A stretch of 64,000 bases of DNA. Source: Plasmodium malariae. Lineage: Eukaryota > Apicomplexa > Aconoidasida > Haemosporida > Plasmodiidae. The stretch covers positions 1,153,501 to 1,217,500 of the forward strand of contig NC_041775.1 in assembly GCF_900090045.1 (NCBI RefSeq), read 5' to 3'. A program made the position numbers and the translations under genes. Positions 15,501-28,439 of this stretch are shown here, piece by piece. Below the pieces are notes generated by a model that had not been told where the DNA came from, did no database searches, and worked only from the letters and a program-made list of their open reading frames with translations. Position 1 is the stretch's first letter; every line of letters starts with the position of its first letter.

Positions 15501-16152
15501 TGATATATTATTTTTTTGTAAAATATGTATATTCTTGTATGTCATTAATTTTAATATCTATTTTTAAAAATATTTAGTTAATAAATAATTATTCATAAGA
15601 ATATATTTAATACATGTTATTTAAAATTGTGATGGATATTTAAAAAAAAAATTGTTCACGAAATGAAGTTAAAAATTCCATATTTGTTTTAAAATATTTA
15701 AAAATAGTTTATCTAAGAATTATATTAATGATGAGATATTATAAGTGAATTTCTTATAAGTAATAGTTCGATTTTATTACAAGATATATAATATTATGAT
15801 AATAAAATCTGGGAATGATCGGATACTAGAATAAGTACATCAGGAAAGAGAATCTATAATAACATGTTGTTTATATATTATATGCAAATGATTAACAGAA
15901 AAGTATAAAAAAAAATGAAATACTACATTTTTCTGTATAAATAAATATGGTTAATGAATAATTCTATTTTATTTAACTAATTATCTAGTATATATTAATA
16001 ACAGAATCATATGCTTGAAATAAAAAAAAATAAGAGCTATGCATAATATCAATGAAATCTACGATATAGTGTAATTTGATTGAATTCTGTAATGTTAATT
16101 TAAACTTGTAAATGCTAATGTTTTTCGTAAAAATATATTTAAGAAAGAAAAA

Positions 16153-16186
<34 letters not shown>

Positions 16187-16550
16187 TACATAAATAGGTA
16201 GAAAGTATGTTTTTACTTGAATCATGAAACTTTAATAATATAAACAATTAAAATATAACTGATACACTTATACAAGGGAATATATATAATTATATTAATA
16301 CAATTTTTTGAGATAAAGTATGAGAAAATAAATAATTCAAACATCATATAATTATACTATGGACATTTTTTTTTTTACTATTAAAAATTTAAATCTTTAA
16401 TTATTTTCGAATTCATGTAATAAATTTATAAAATTAATTTTTTGGAATGAATAGTTCTTTACTATTTAATACTATCTTATGATTTATTTATCAAATTATT
16501 TTTTGTTTATTCATATAAGAAATTTATATTACTCAAAACAAGTAGAACAA
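9600..16550. other. Gene-free AT-rich stretch
   Basis: About 7 kb with dense stops in all frames, many A or T runs and TA repeats. I saw no splice-bounded open frame, no family signature and no structured RNA here. Short ORFs in it are low-complexity by-products. Confidence 0.7.
16141..16188. repeat. Poly-A tract followed by (TA)n
   Basis: An A-rich run (aagaaag, then more than 20 A) is followed by about nine TA units. Translated on the minus strand it gives a spurious poly-Phe/Tyr ORF that should not be annotated as a gene. Confidence 0.9.
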
Positions 16551-16575
16551 AATATTAAATAAATTTTACTAGGAA

Positions 16576-16975
16576 CTACATGAAATAGAGGATTAAAGAA
16601 TAATATAATAACAGATAGTTCTTAAATAAAAACACTAAAATATAACTAAAAATTGCATATATCATTATATTTACTGTAAAAATAATTACCATAAACACAA
16701 TTCCAGAAATTACTGTATTATTTACTATTAAGTATGAAATCGTTTTAATTAAATCTCGATAATGTGCGTAACAATGTCTATTACTTGAGATTATTTTGCA
16801 TAAAACCGATTCAATATTTGGGTCAATTTTTTAATAAAATTTTGTGCTGTGTTTATTCTTTTCAATGTTATCATAATGTTTTAATGTATGGATTTTATTT
16901 ATTAAGTTATTGTTAAATGTTGTATGCTCCATGTTTTTGAAATTTTTTACAAAAAAATTGTATAGAGGCAGTCAA
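16576..16975 (-). pseudogene. Two-membrane-segment protein relic, single main stop
   Basis: Reading minus from the ATG at 16930-16932 gives 119 codons in one frame, broken by a TAA at 16831-16833, and ending at a TAG at 16576-16578. The first part is polar (HTTFNNNLINKIHTLKHYDN); after the stop comes NIESVLCKIISSNRHCYAHY, then two hydrophobic segments (VISGIVFMVIIFTVNIMIYA and a second ending LILYFM). The frame extends upstream to an acceptor-like TTTTCAGCTTTAG near 16975, with a TGA just inside. A hydrophobic run followed by GTATCC at 17125 could be a decayed first exon, but it has no ATG. The arrangement resembles Plasmodium two-exon exported proteins. Family not identified. Confidence 0.5.
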
Positions 16976-18716
16976 TGTTTCTAAAGCTGAAAAGTTTTAT
17001 TTATATATAAATATTTATTAGTATTTTTTTATATAGTGATATTATTTTTCATAATTTATTTAATAAGTTATAGGTGTATAATTATAAATTCTTAAAAAGA
17101 ATTAACTTATTTATTATATGGATACATTAACTAAGAACAAAAAGAAGAGACAATCAAAATACTTAAATAAATAAACGAGACTAAATATTAGACTTTATAA
17201 ACTATGTCACGAAAATAGTATATATATTAAAACAATAAAAATTTAATAATGTTATCTTTTGTAAATGTTTTGCTTTTTTTGTAATTTAAATATATATTAA
17301 ATTTAGAGATATCTTGCTCTTAGTTTTTTAATTATTCATTTGGAAAAGAATAAATTATAAGAAAAACCATATAAAGTTATATTTCGGATTATTGCAATAA
17401 ATTCTTATAAACATAGTATATTTATAATTATCGCACGCTTCGCTATAATAAATAAAAACAAAAATATCTGGGTGTAATATATTTTTGCTGCTAAAAGGGT
17501 TTTTAATGAAATATTATTTATTTATGTATATATGGTTATTATTTATACTGCACCTCTAAAATATATACTTAGCGCTATGTATTTTTAAAAATTAAATAAA
17601 AAATATTCTCGTTCTAAAAATATAAATAGAAATCCTACTGAATCATGTATTATAGAAGATTATATTGTTCTTCTTTTCCATTAGTTTTATATATTTTAAA
17701 CCATGTATATTATTTGTAAATTTAGTTCATTTGACATGTTTTTAAATTAATGAAAGTGTATGCAATATTTCCATTTAAATTTTAGCATTAATCTCTTTTT
17801 TTTTTAATTTATCTATATAAATGAAAAATTATATCCGATTAATTAAAACTTTGAAATTTTCTTATTTCGTTTTATGAACGAACTAATTTCATAGTTAATA
17901 ATATATATAAGCGAATAAAATTAAATAAAATAGTAAAAGGAGTAAAATTAAAACCTTTGTCCTAAGCCTTAAACTATGATCCCTATTTAAAAAGGATATT
18001 ATTTTATTATATATTACTTCATATTTGTAGAGTTCAAAAAAAATAAAATTTCCATTAATGTTTTTAAAAATATATAAGTTTTATGTTCTATTTATCGTAA
18101 AGCTTATTTTGTAGAATAGATATTTTATTGCTTTTAAGATTAAAGGGGACAAAAAAAAAAAAAAAAAATGTGACAATACAACTAGATTAATGCACTTTAT
18201 CCACATGGAAAACAAGATATATTTATTTTTAATTTAAAACATATAATATACTTTTGTAATTAAATTATAAAATAAACATTTAAGACTAGAAAAAAATAAA
18301 AAAATAATTCAGATTATTTTTTACAGGAACAAATATATATTAACCAAGTTATAAATAGATTTACGTAAAATATGCTTTTGTATATTAATTTTAAAGCTCA
18401 AACTTATGTTTTTCAAAAATATCTGGTTAAATGTAGAAATATATATATGTACTACATTATCGTGTTATAGAAAGAAAACACATTAATGAACAAGTTTAAA
18501 AATGTTAAAACATTTAAATTAATAAAAACATCAGAAAAAGCATATTTTTACTATTGTGAATCTAAAAGGTCAAATACATAAAGATGACCTTATTAAATAT
18601 ACTAAATTATAATTATGTTTGTTATATGTGTATTTTCTTCGAAAATTATAGAACTTGTTATAAGTATATACTTTATGCAAAGAAGGAAGTGGAGTATTAT
18701 GTATTTCTTTTTTTTT

Positions 18717-19515
18717 TTAAGTTAACTTTATATATTTTAGAATAATTATGTAGACATAAATCATTGTTAATATGGCTGAAAACGTGAATATCAGGAATTC
18801 TATAAATTTTGCATTATCCAATGTCATCGAAAATTCATCAAGGTTAACTGTTATATATTTTAAATATATTAAAACAGTAACGCTCCAAATAGGGCTTAAG
18901 TATAGGTAAAACAAAAACAAATTTATAATTAATATTTGCATTCTTTCTAAAATTCTTAATGTCAAGATACATATAATTTATAACTTTAATAATATATTTT
19001 GTTAATTATTTTTTTTAAAAATTTGTACATTCTACTGTAAATACAGCAGATTTACTTTTTCTAGATTATTTATAACCTCTTTCATTATTATATAACCATC
19101 TATGTAATTGTTTCATTTTTTCTTTGGCCTGTTCTTTTTTGTAAGATGTATCTTTTTTTTCAGTCTCTTCATTTTTTGGAATATTTTCTTTTATTTATTC
19201 AATAATTGATTTCTTTCCTCATTTATATTTTGTTAGTAATAGATAATTTATTGTATCTATTTTCTAATATGACTATTATTTTAATACAAACATTTATTAA
19301 AGATACTGTAAAATAACAAAAAAAAAAAATTAATAATTTAAAAGTATAAATAATTTCGTTATAACAATATTAATAAAAATAAAAAACAAAAAATATAAAT
19401 AACAAAAATATGATTAAATAATATTATCATTCCGCATCATTGTAGAAAGGATGTATCCAAAATAAAAGAATAAAACTGGGAATTTTAACAAAAAATAGTA
19501 AATATATTGTTCCAT
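18717..19515 (-). pseudogene. fam-l/fam-m-type exported protein relic
   Basis: Exon 1 at 19433-19515 starts MEQ, like the intact gene at 57.4 kb. After a frameshift it reads FVKIPSFILLFWIH, the usual hydrophobic leader. It is 83 nt long against 87 in the intact gene. The expected GT donor is GA (19432-19431). The intron (127 nt) ends TTTTACAG, and exon 2 begins at 19305. Exon 2 reads FNKCLY, then after a frame change NYLLLTKYK, matching the YRSLTKYKQ region of the intact gene, with Arg of the PEXEL-like motif lost. A charged middle (KENIPKNEETEKKDTSYKKE, LHRWLYNNERGYK) and two C-terminal membrane segments ending ILKYIKLT follow. There are several stops and frame changes. Confidence 0.7.
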
Positions 19516-19599
19516 TATGTAAATTTTTAATATTGCAATATATTTAAGTAGGAAATAATTAACAATAATATAACATACTTTTAATAACAAAGAATACTA

Positions 19600-21290
19600 T
19601 ATTATTTTAATTTTTTTTTTTTACTTATTTGAAAATACTTAATAAAATGTAAATAATTATAATGCACTTTGCAACATCGACCAAGGAAAATAATTTTAAC
19701 AAAGTATTAAATAATTTTTATCATAATATTCTTATGAAAAGCTATCTCTTATAAAATTAACGCAATTTGCTTACATTCATATATTTTGGAAATCTAATAT
19801 TTAATTATTTAATATAGATTCACTAAATATTTATTTTTTTTATTAATCCTCTACAGAATAAAATAAGGAAAAAATATATAGTTTGTTATTATATAGAATC
19901 GTTGAGATTATATACGATATAGAATGCATAGATCATACTTATCATATAATTCTTTAAGTGTTAAAAGCATAATTATTAATTTTAAGTATGATATCCTATT
20001 AGTAATTATAATTTTACAAATATAACATTTTAAAAGAAATGATTAATATTATTTGAAAAATATTAATTATTGTAAAAATAAAATAATGAAAATAACAAAT
20101 GTTTGTGTTGTGTTAATTATAACACATGATTTAGTTATTACTTAATCTGATATAATCTATCATATATTAAAAAATTTTACTTTAATATTTTACATTGTAC
20201 AACGTGATGTGTTAGTGAATATATAATTTAATAGGATATAAGAATTGATTTTTTACCTTTGTATCATAAATTTTAATTAGGCTTAATTTATACGATTATT
20301 TCTAAATTAATAATATATATATTCAACTACTTAATATTTTTATTGATTTTTTTATTAATTATATATATTTAGAATAAATATTAATATAGTGAAAATAAAA
20401 AAGAGGGGATGGCAAAATAAAATATATACCGAAATATTGCATAAAATACCAGTAGTTTGCAAATATATCGAATAAAATAAATTTACAAGTAATATATAAT
20501 ATTTGCTTAAAAAATAAGAAAGTATATCAATATAATAAACTAAAATGTATAATGTATTATGTTTTATATTTATAATTTTATATCTAATAACTTTTTATTT
20601 ATTATGTTAAATTACACACTGTCAGAAATATATTTTTGGAATTATAGCATAATGAATTGACACAAATATACTTATATATATATATATAACTAATATTTTA
20701 TTAAAAATAATTTTAAGGGAAAAAATATGAAAAAATATTTGTATTTCATATGTATTACAACTAAGTAAATAATAATTATAAAAAAATTTTATGCAAAATA
20801 ATAATAATTGTAATCACATGAATACATTATAGTATTGTTCACCTAAAAAAATATTAATGCTACATTTGAAAAATTACAAAATAATGAAAAAAAAAATTTA
20901 CAAAAATTAACAATAATATATTATTACCGTTTTAATATATATTTAATTTTGTTGTGACATCATTTATGGAGGGGATCATTTAGTTTTTCTTAGATTTTAG
21001 CACAATTGAATCCTGTGACTATATTACACGTAGCTAATGTATTAAATGAAACGTATATTAACCCAATTTTATATATTTATATTAATATATATGTAATTTA
21101 AAAAAAAAGAAGAAAAATAAATGTTGTATATATTGAAATCCCTCTAATCATTTACATATAAATATGATTTTTACTTTACTATCATTCATTGTTTTTAAAC
21201 ATTTTTTTGAGAAATTTTTAAAAAGAGTAAATCTGTAGTTCACTAAATTATTTATGTTTTTTCTAAATTAGGAAATAATATGAAAAGAAT
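19600..21290. other. Gene-free AT-rich stretch
   Basis: Stops are dense in every frame. I saw no family signature, splice-bounded frame or RNA structure. Confidence 0.65.
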
Positions 21291-21434
21291 TTAATTTTCC
21301 TGTGAAATTTTTAATTTTCTCCTTAATAAAAATATATACATTATGTAAATTGCGTTCTTACATTTATATCTCAATAAGGCTTGCGCCTTTGACATAAAGT
21401 CTTTTTTTATATTTGCTGAATAATACAGACATAT
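21291..21434 (-). pseudogene. Short unexplained coding trace
   Basis: About 46 open codons on the minus strand (KKDFMSKAQALLRYKCKN, then IMYIFLLRRKLKISQEN, stop at 21291-21293). The composition is richer in G+C than the flanks. No ATG-led gene can be built around it and no family is recognised. It is probably a fragment of a decayed gene. Confidence 0.25.
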
Positions 21435-21716
21435 AAAAGAAAATAAATACAAAATAATATTAACTATCAAATTTTAAAATATTATTTTTATATTTATGTT
21501 ATCTATATATAACAATATATACAAAAAATAAAATGTTTTATTTTTATAATATGTAACGTTTTATTTATAGTGTTTTAGACATAATTTGAAAATATCTATT
21601 TTTTTACTTATCTATAAAAGAAAATTGCTTTAAAATTTTTATTTAATTATATTTTTAATATAAATTATATGTTATTCTGATTCTAAAATGTTCCCATAAA
21701 TCAATTAAATACATAT

Positions 21717-22070
21717 GATCATAGAATTTAGGAAGAAAAATATTATTAATTATATACCAGTCACAGAATTAGTCAGACTGATAATATAAATAGTTTTTGT
21801 ACTCAATTGTAAAAATTTAAAAATGAAGGTAAAACTGGTAAAAAACATAAGTTAAAGTTAAAAAGTGCAGAATAGTTAAAATATATTCATGAACTACATA
21901 ATGTTACTGAATCTAAGTCATAATTAATTCCAATAAAATATTGATTAGAGAATGTACTATCATCACAAGAACCATTTTTTGATGCTACTAGGATTTAATT
22001 TATCTATTAATATTCCATAATTATATTAGCATTTATTGCAGTATTTTTCGTATTTTTTCATTTGTATAAA
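21717..22070 (+). pseudogene. pir-like membrane-protein relic
   Basis: A single plus frame runs 118 codons with about eight nonsense codons and no frame change. It reads FKNEG.., KYIHELHNVTESKS, LENVLSSQEPFFDATRI and then a membrane segment ending FVFFHLYK. The last exon residues LYK and the preceding PFF match the intact pir, where the large exon ends DDPFYK, membrane segment, LLYK just before the donor. Here the donor GTAAAT is replaced by AATATA. A TTCTACAG acceptor follows near 22110, but no tail exon is readable. The pir assignment is an inference from layout. Confidence 0.4.
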
Positions 22071-22099
22071 AATATATATTATTAGAACTAAAAATATGA

Positions 22100-25000
22100 A
22101 TACTTTTCTACAGTCCTAATCCATAATGATAATAATTTATTGCCGTAATAGCACTGTTTCTATATATATTTAATTTTAAGTAATACTAGTTTATTCAATT
22201 TTGACAATGATATTGTCTTCAATGAAAAACAAAATAAAAAGATTTAGAATTATATAGATGAGCAGAATGGCAAACAAAAAAGATAAATGGCTCTGAAAGT
22301 GATCACAAATATTGAGGTAAAATGAGATTTTATATAAAACATGCAACGTAATATTATAATTTATAAATGTTCAATAATAGATATCTTTGTGAATATAAAA
22401 AAAGACCTTTATTAGCACATAGAAGCATATTTTAAAATGGTATATATAAAAAAAAAAAGAACAGTTAGAATAGTATTTTTTTATTAATAATACTACAAAT
22501 TTAATAATATATGAGTATGATTCTAACAGAACTTTAAAATGTTCATATATAATGACGAATATGAACTATTTTAACAAGGTAACAAAAAATAAATTATATT
22601 AAAAAACAAATATTTTAACAAAATTGTAATATATAAAGTACAGATGGAGAATAAATAAAAAAAGCATTAATTTTAATTGGATAATCAATATCCATATAAT
22701 TGTTCAGTATTATCATAGTTAGAATATGTAGTGTTTCTTATAAGCGTTCCATCCTTATAATACATATAAATGCATAGTAAAGAAGAGACAATTAAATAAT
22801 TGAATAAGCGTACTATGAATCGTAGCTTTTATAGATAAACAGGTTTATAATTAAATTAGCCAAAAATTTGTAATAGTTAGAGAATGTAATATATATTAAT
22901 GTGGAATTAATATATAAATTATAGTTTTTGTACTTAAATAATTTAATTGACAAAAATATCATAAAGTCTGGAATACAAAATTTGAAATTAGAATCCTATA
23001 AAATAGAATTTTATATTTAACAAATTATATAGAGAACAAAAATATATAGTACAAGTGGATTATAAAATATTAATTAAATATTAACAATAATATCTCGTAT
23101 TTTATATTAAGATAATGAAGACGTAATTTATTGTATTAATAATGAAACCATACATAAAGGGAAATTTCTTGTATATTATTAGTTGAATCTATATTTACTT
23201 GTTTTACTAAAAGATATTAGGTAAAATTAATATATATTTATTGTAATATAAATTTTTATGTTTATTTTACATCTATATTATTCTCTTAATACTACTATAA
23301 CTGTTACAATATATCAATAATTATATATTGTAAATTGAAATAATATGAACTATAAATTTTAATCCTTAGGTACGATTTTATAATAATATACATCACAATT
23401 GCTTAAATTCTTTATTTATAAATATTAAATATGAAAAAATTATAATATGTTATACGAAGTAAATGACAAATATTAAATAGGATTATTTTTGAGTATATTT
23501 TCAGCTACAAACTGTGCTACTTTATATATACTGGAATACTATTAAAGTGTTGGACGTGAAATTTTTAAATGTTAAGCATATATATTTTAATGTTAAATAT
23601 TATTTTTTAAATAAATATTACATTCATAGTACTCTGGAGAAATATTCAGTAATTAGTTTGAATTTTTATTACTTTTGCATTTCGTTTAATGAATTGTGAT
23701 GTATAAGTTTCAGTGTGATAACATAAACTTGATTATGTATAGAAGCAAAATAATAAAAAATACATTAAGAAAAAAAATATATATATTTTCATGTATTTAT
23801 AAAATAATAAAAAAAAAAAAAAGAAGATTTTGTTATATAAGTTTTTATAACTAGTTTTACTTATTTCTTTACATAATCTAAATTTCTTTTGAGAAAATCA
23901 TATCCTTTTTTATGTTTGTACATATTCATCTACAATTAAAATTTAGTTATATGTTATGTTTACTATATATGTAAATAATATATTCAATTACATCAATTTA
24001 AATATATAATGTCTTAAAATATATTAAAATTATTTTTATATATATTCCAGTGTATATCTTATTAAACAACATATTTAAAAAGAAATGACACAAAACATAA
24101 GAGATTAAAATAAAAAGTATTTGTTTAAAAAGGAAAAAAACATTGTATACAGCTAAATTGAAAAATTAAGAATACATTATTTCAATAATTCTTATATAGA
24201 ATTATTAAATATAACTATAATAAATTTAATTGTTTACATGAAATAATTATTAAAAAATTAATTATTAATATTTTTTTATTTTTATATAATTTTTTCAATA
24301 TTTTTATTCTATTATTTACATAGTTCAACTGAAGCGTTAAAAGTAGTTATAAAGTTACATTCTGATGGAATAACTTATAAGGTTAATAATACTTATTAAT
24401 TGTTCTGTAATTTCTTTTGCTACTTGTCTTAAAAATATTGTAAAATAATACATGAAATTTTTTATTTTTGATGGCAATTAATATTTATCAATAGCACTAA
24501 AGAGACATATTTATGCTGTCATCAAATGCAATAAAAACAGAAAACATAAGTAACAACTTTTAATATATTTATTCGAACATATCTATTAATGATTAGAGAA
24601 AAATAATTATGAAACTTCAATATTTTTGTTTAATTTAATGTATTATTGCATTTACATAGAATTATAATATTATTATTTTTTATTGTAATGATCTAGCAAA
24701 ATTCATTTTTTTTTTGACCATATAGATTATAATTAATTTTTTTATGAGTTTATTCAAATAATGTTTCCTATATTGAATAAATAGACAAACGTATTTTCAT
24801 TAATTAATATAACTTAGTATGCATTTTATTTATTAAAGTTTAGTTTAAATGAAGTCAATCATATTCAAAAGAGCTAATAAATATATACGAATCGTTTATA
24901 TAAAATAAATTATACTATATTAAAATTAATTAGTTGAATAATATACACCCTTAGTAGTTAATTTTTTGGAAATTGATATATATATGTATATATATATATT

Positions 25001-25700
25001 AAGTTTCCTAAGTGCATTTCAATGGAATGAAATTTTCATAACTTTAGCAATAATTTAACAAAACATCTACATTATTAATTTTTATATCTTGTTCCAACAA
25101 AGTAAATTCAGAAAACTATTAATGCACTTATTACAAAAATATATATAAAGATTTATGTAAAATATAAATAACAAATTAACGCAATATATAGGGAACACAA
25201 TAACAGGACTAGTAATTTTGTTTATAGATTATTTATTTTAATGAAAAAAGGAAAATAAAAATACTTATATATATTATTACAGATAATAATACATAATCAT
25301 TTGAATAAAAATTATAGAAGGGTACATTATATAATAGTCTCAATTTTACACAATAACCTTTATATTACTTACATGTAATTTTTTATTGTTGGATATTAAA
25401 CTTTTTTATTATAGAGTATACATCTTATATTAAAATATATACTTAACTGTAATTTAAAATCAAATCATGGTTAGTATATATCTAAAGTTGTAATATATTT
25501 ATTTGAGAAAAGATAAGCATATAAAACAAAAAGTAGTGCATTCATTTATTTTACAGTTCTACATACTATGAGAGGTTTATATTTTTATATTTTCTGTTAA
25601 TTAACATATATTTATTTAAAATTACTGTATTAATAGATAAAAAGAAATAAATTTGTATTTTTTTTATTGCGATAGTTATTTACAACTACTTATAGTAATA
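22100..25700. other. Gene-poor stretch
   Basis: Faint open pieces occur at 22200-22320 and 23514-23699, but without splice context or family features. The rest is AT-rich with dense stops. No RNA gene was seen. Confidence 0.6.
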
Positions 25701-25710
25701 TAGTGTCATA

Positions 25711-28427
25711 ATGGTAAGGATAATATTTATTGTCTTATAATATTTCTAAATTCATGCATACATTTTTTATAGACGATAAAAAAGAATTATAATATAGCTT
25801 AAAAATTAATGTTTAAATAATTTATTATAATTCTTTTCAACCTAGAGTTGGCATGGATATGGTATTTCATCAGAACCATATATTTTAAATGGAAAATTTA
25901 AAAAAATTAGAAAGCATATTAGAGAAATAACTTCTTCCCTAAATAATCAGAGAGAAAAAAAAGAATTTAGGAAGACATGCTTAGATTTAGCTGATTATTT
26001 AATTAAAGAAAATCATGCACCACCAGGATTTGAACAAAGTAAATGGAATCAAGTACTAAAGAACTGGAACGAATATCAATACGACAAGATAAGGCGATAT
26101 GGAGGATGTCCTATGATTATTGAGAAGAATGACAGAGATCTTTTAGAATTAAAATATGAAGCAGAAGATTTCTATGAAAGAAGAGATAATGAACTTAAAC
26201 AACTGAGGCAGTTCCACTTGGAAGAAAATACATATGATTGTAAAACAATTAGCAGTTGTACAAAAAGACTTCAAGATTATAATGTTTGGATTAATAAGAG
26301 TAAAAAATATTTTGAGGAAAAGAAAATGTTAATTGAAAAAAATTTTAAAACTGAACATCAGAAAATCAAATTTACAATACCAATAGGAAACTTAATGAAT
26401 CCGAAACATTTAGTGAACTTTCTAAATATCAATCTCTGATCACCCCCACCAGACGAAAAAAAAGAAAATCTAAATCAAAAGGAAACAAAACACTCCAAAA
26501 GAAACTCCAGTATCATATACACCAACACATCAAGCAGGAACTGAAGCCTCACCAAAGAAAACATCAGTGACACATTAAAGATACACAAACTACACCAATC
26601 AAAAACAAATACACAGAAAGTTCTGAAGATAAGCAATCAACAAGCGTACCTAATGATCCAGATACTCCAGAAACTACAGCCATTCTAAACATTCCAAGTA
26701 CTAAACAAACTTCGATGATCAAGACACTTCAGCTAATCAAAATCATCCATCTGCAATCGCAGATGCATCTCAAAATTCTCAAATTACTTCTACATCTTTA
26801 AACTCCAAGGCATTCCTCACCTAAACTATTGCACCTAAACACCAAAAAGTTCAGGTATCACTAAAGGAATACATTTTTCTATTTTTGTAATAACAACATA
26901 AAATATATATTTTTTAAAAAATATCACAGATGGAGCAGGAAATACGCATAACATGTACATATCATATATTGTAACAAGCTTTTTAGTTATTGTATTTTCC
27001 TTATTTATTAAAGTAAAAACAAACAAAAATATTAAAAACATTATAAACTTTTAACTATTGTAATATTTTATTATATAAATGCGTTTTTAAAAAAATTGCA
27101 GTATTTTTTAATAGGGATGTTTAAAAATAAAAAAGATATAAAAAGAAGACAAGTTAAATTTTTGAGAATAATAATACCTTCACATTATAAAAAAAAAATT
27201 CAGTTTTTAAGTCATGATAATTTGGAAGGCCCAATAAATGATAGAGAACAAATCATAAAAAAAATAAAAATACAGGAACATAACATAAAAAAAAATGAAG
27301 ATATGTTACACCGAAAAAAGGAGAGGTCCGTAACTATGATAGAAGTGCATATGGAAATACTGGAAGAATGCAGAAATAAAGAATGGGAATACAACAAAGG
27401 GGAATTTTTAGAAATATGCCAAGAAGTACTAAAAAAAGAAGAAAATATAATCGATACTAACTTAACAGATGATGAAGTAATAATGGAAAATATTAAAAGT
27501 ACCAGTGATATTGAAAATCAAAAAATTCTATGGAATAAATGGATGCAAAGACATAAAAATTTTTCTGAAAAATTGAGAAAAGAATGTTGGTTTAATAATT
27601 TGAAAAATGAATGGAAAGAAGAAAAATCATACGTAAAAAATAGTGAAGAATTTAAAAAGCTTCTTTCAAGTGATAATAAAAAAGATCCATTTTTAGAAAG
27701 AGAAAAAGATACTTGGACACAGTGGACATCAAAGAAGGGTACTTTTGTAGAAGAACATTTGGAAAAGGACTGGTTTGAGAGATTGACAGAGGAAGTATAT
27801 AATATGTCAGATGCATATGAAAATGAAGGAAAAAAAAATGATGCCTTATTTATAAATAAAGAAGAATTGGAAAACAAAGAAAATTATGAAGAATTATTTA
27901 AATATTTTAAAACAAAATTACTAAAAAAACTGTGTATACTAGTATTTATGATGATTTTAGAAGATTGTAAAAAAGAAGAGTATATAGAAAATAGGGAATC
28001 ACATTTCGATAATTCTATAAATGAATGGATGACAGAAGAAAATTCAGGTAATAAACCAGAAATTGAAGAAAATTTAATTGACACTAACAGCGATATTTTA
28101 CAGAATAGAAAAAATAATAAAATTAATACTTATAAAGAAGAAGATTGTTTCAGACAGGAATTAGATGAATGGATAAAAGAAAATGATGCCCATGTAAATT
28201 CCTTAGATAGTAATAATAACGTAAACAAATTTGATCAAATCGTAGAATAATACATCCTAGAAATTGATAAGAACACATTAAAAATATACTTTAACAATAT
28301 TCAAGAGAAGTCAAACCATATCCTTGAACAAAATTTCTTAAATTTTTTGGTACCTAAATGGAACAAAGAAAAAGAAGAATGTAAAGTAACGAAAAATATA
28401 AAAGCGAAAATGAGGAACGAAATATGA
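25711..28427 (+). pseudogene. STP1: STP1 (SURFIN-related) pseudogene
   Basis: STP1/SURFIN proteins are large surface or export-associated membrane proteins of infected red cells. Proposed exon 1 is the ATG at 25711-25713 followed at once by donor GTAAGG. After a 132 nt intron ending CCTAG, exon 2 starts at 25846 in frame and carries the Cys-containing N-terminal domain (WHGYGISSEPY, FRKTCLDLADYLI, WNQVLKNWNEY, RRYGGCPM, CKTISSCTKRLQDYNVWI) to a TGA at 26437-26439. A Pro/Thr-rich linker (26440-26860) is readable only by switching frame about five times. The membrane segment (MYISYIVTSFLVIVFSLFIK) ends at 27012, after a TAA at 26899-26901. An 89 nt intron ends at 27101. The Trp-rich cytoplasmic exon 27102-28427 (KRRQVKFLRI, WNKWMQRHKN, WFNNLKNEW, DTWTQWTSKK) is open except for a TAA at 28248-28250. 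The decay is clear; the family call is confident. Confidence 0.9.
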
Positions 28428-28439
28428 AGATTAAAAAGA

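Noticed and set aside
15985..16191. 68-codon minus ORF beginning Tyr-Ile then poly-Phe
   Set aside because: It is created by the poly-A/(TA)n tract; the non-repetitive part has no gene-like context.
27212..28084. Three Ser/Phe-rich minus-strand ORFs
   Set aside because: These are shadows of the STP1 Trp-rich exon on the plus strand.
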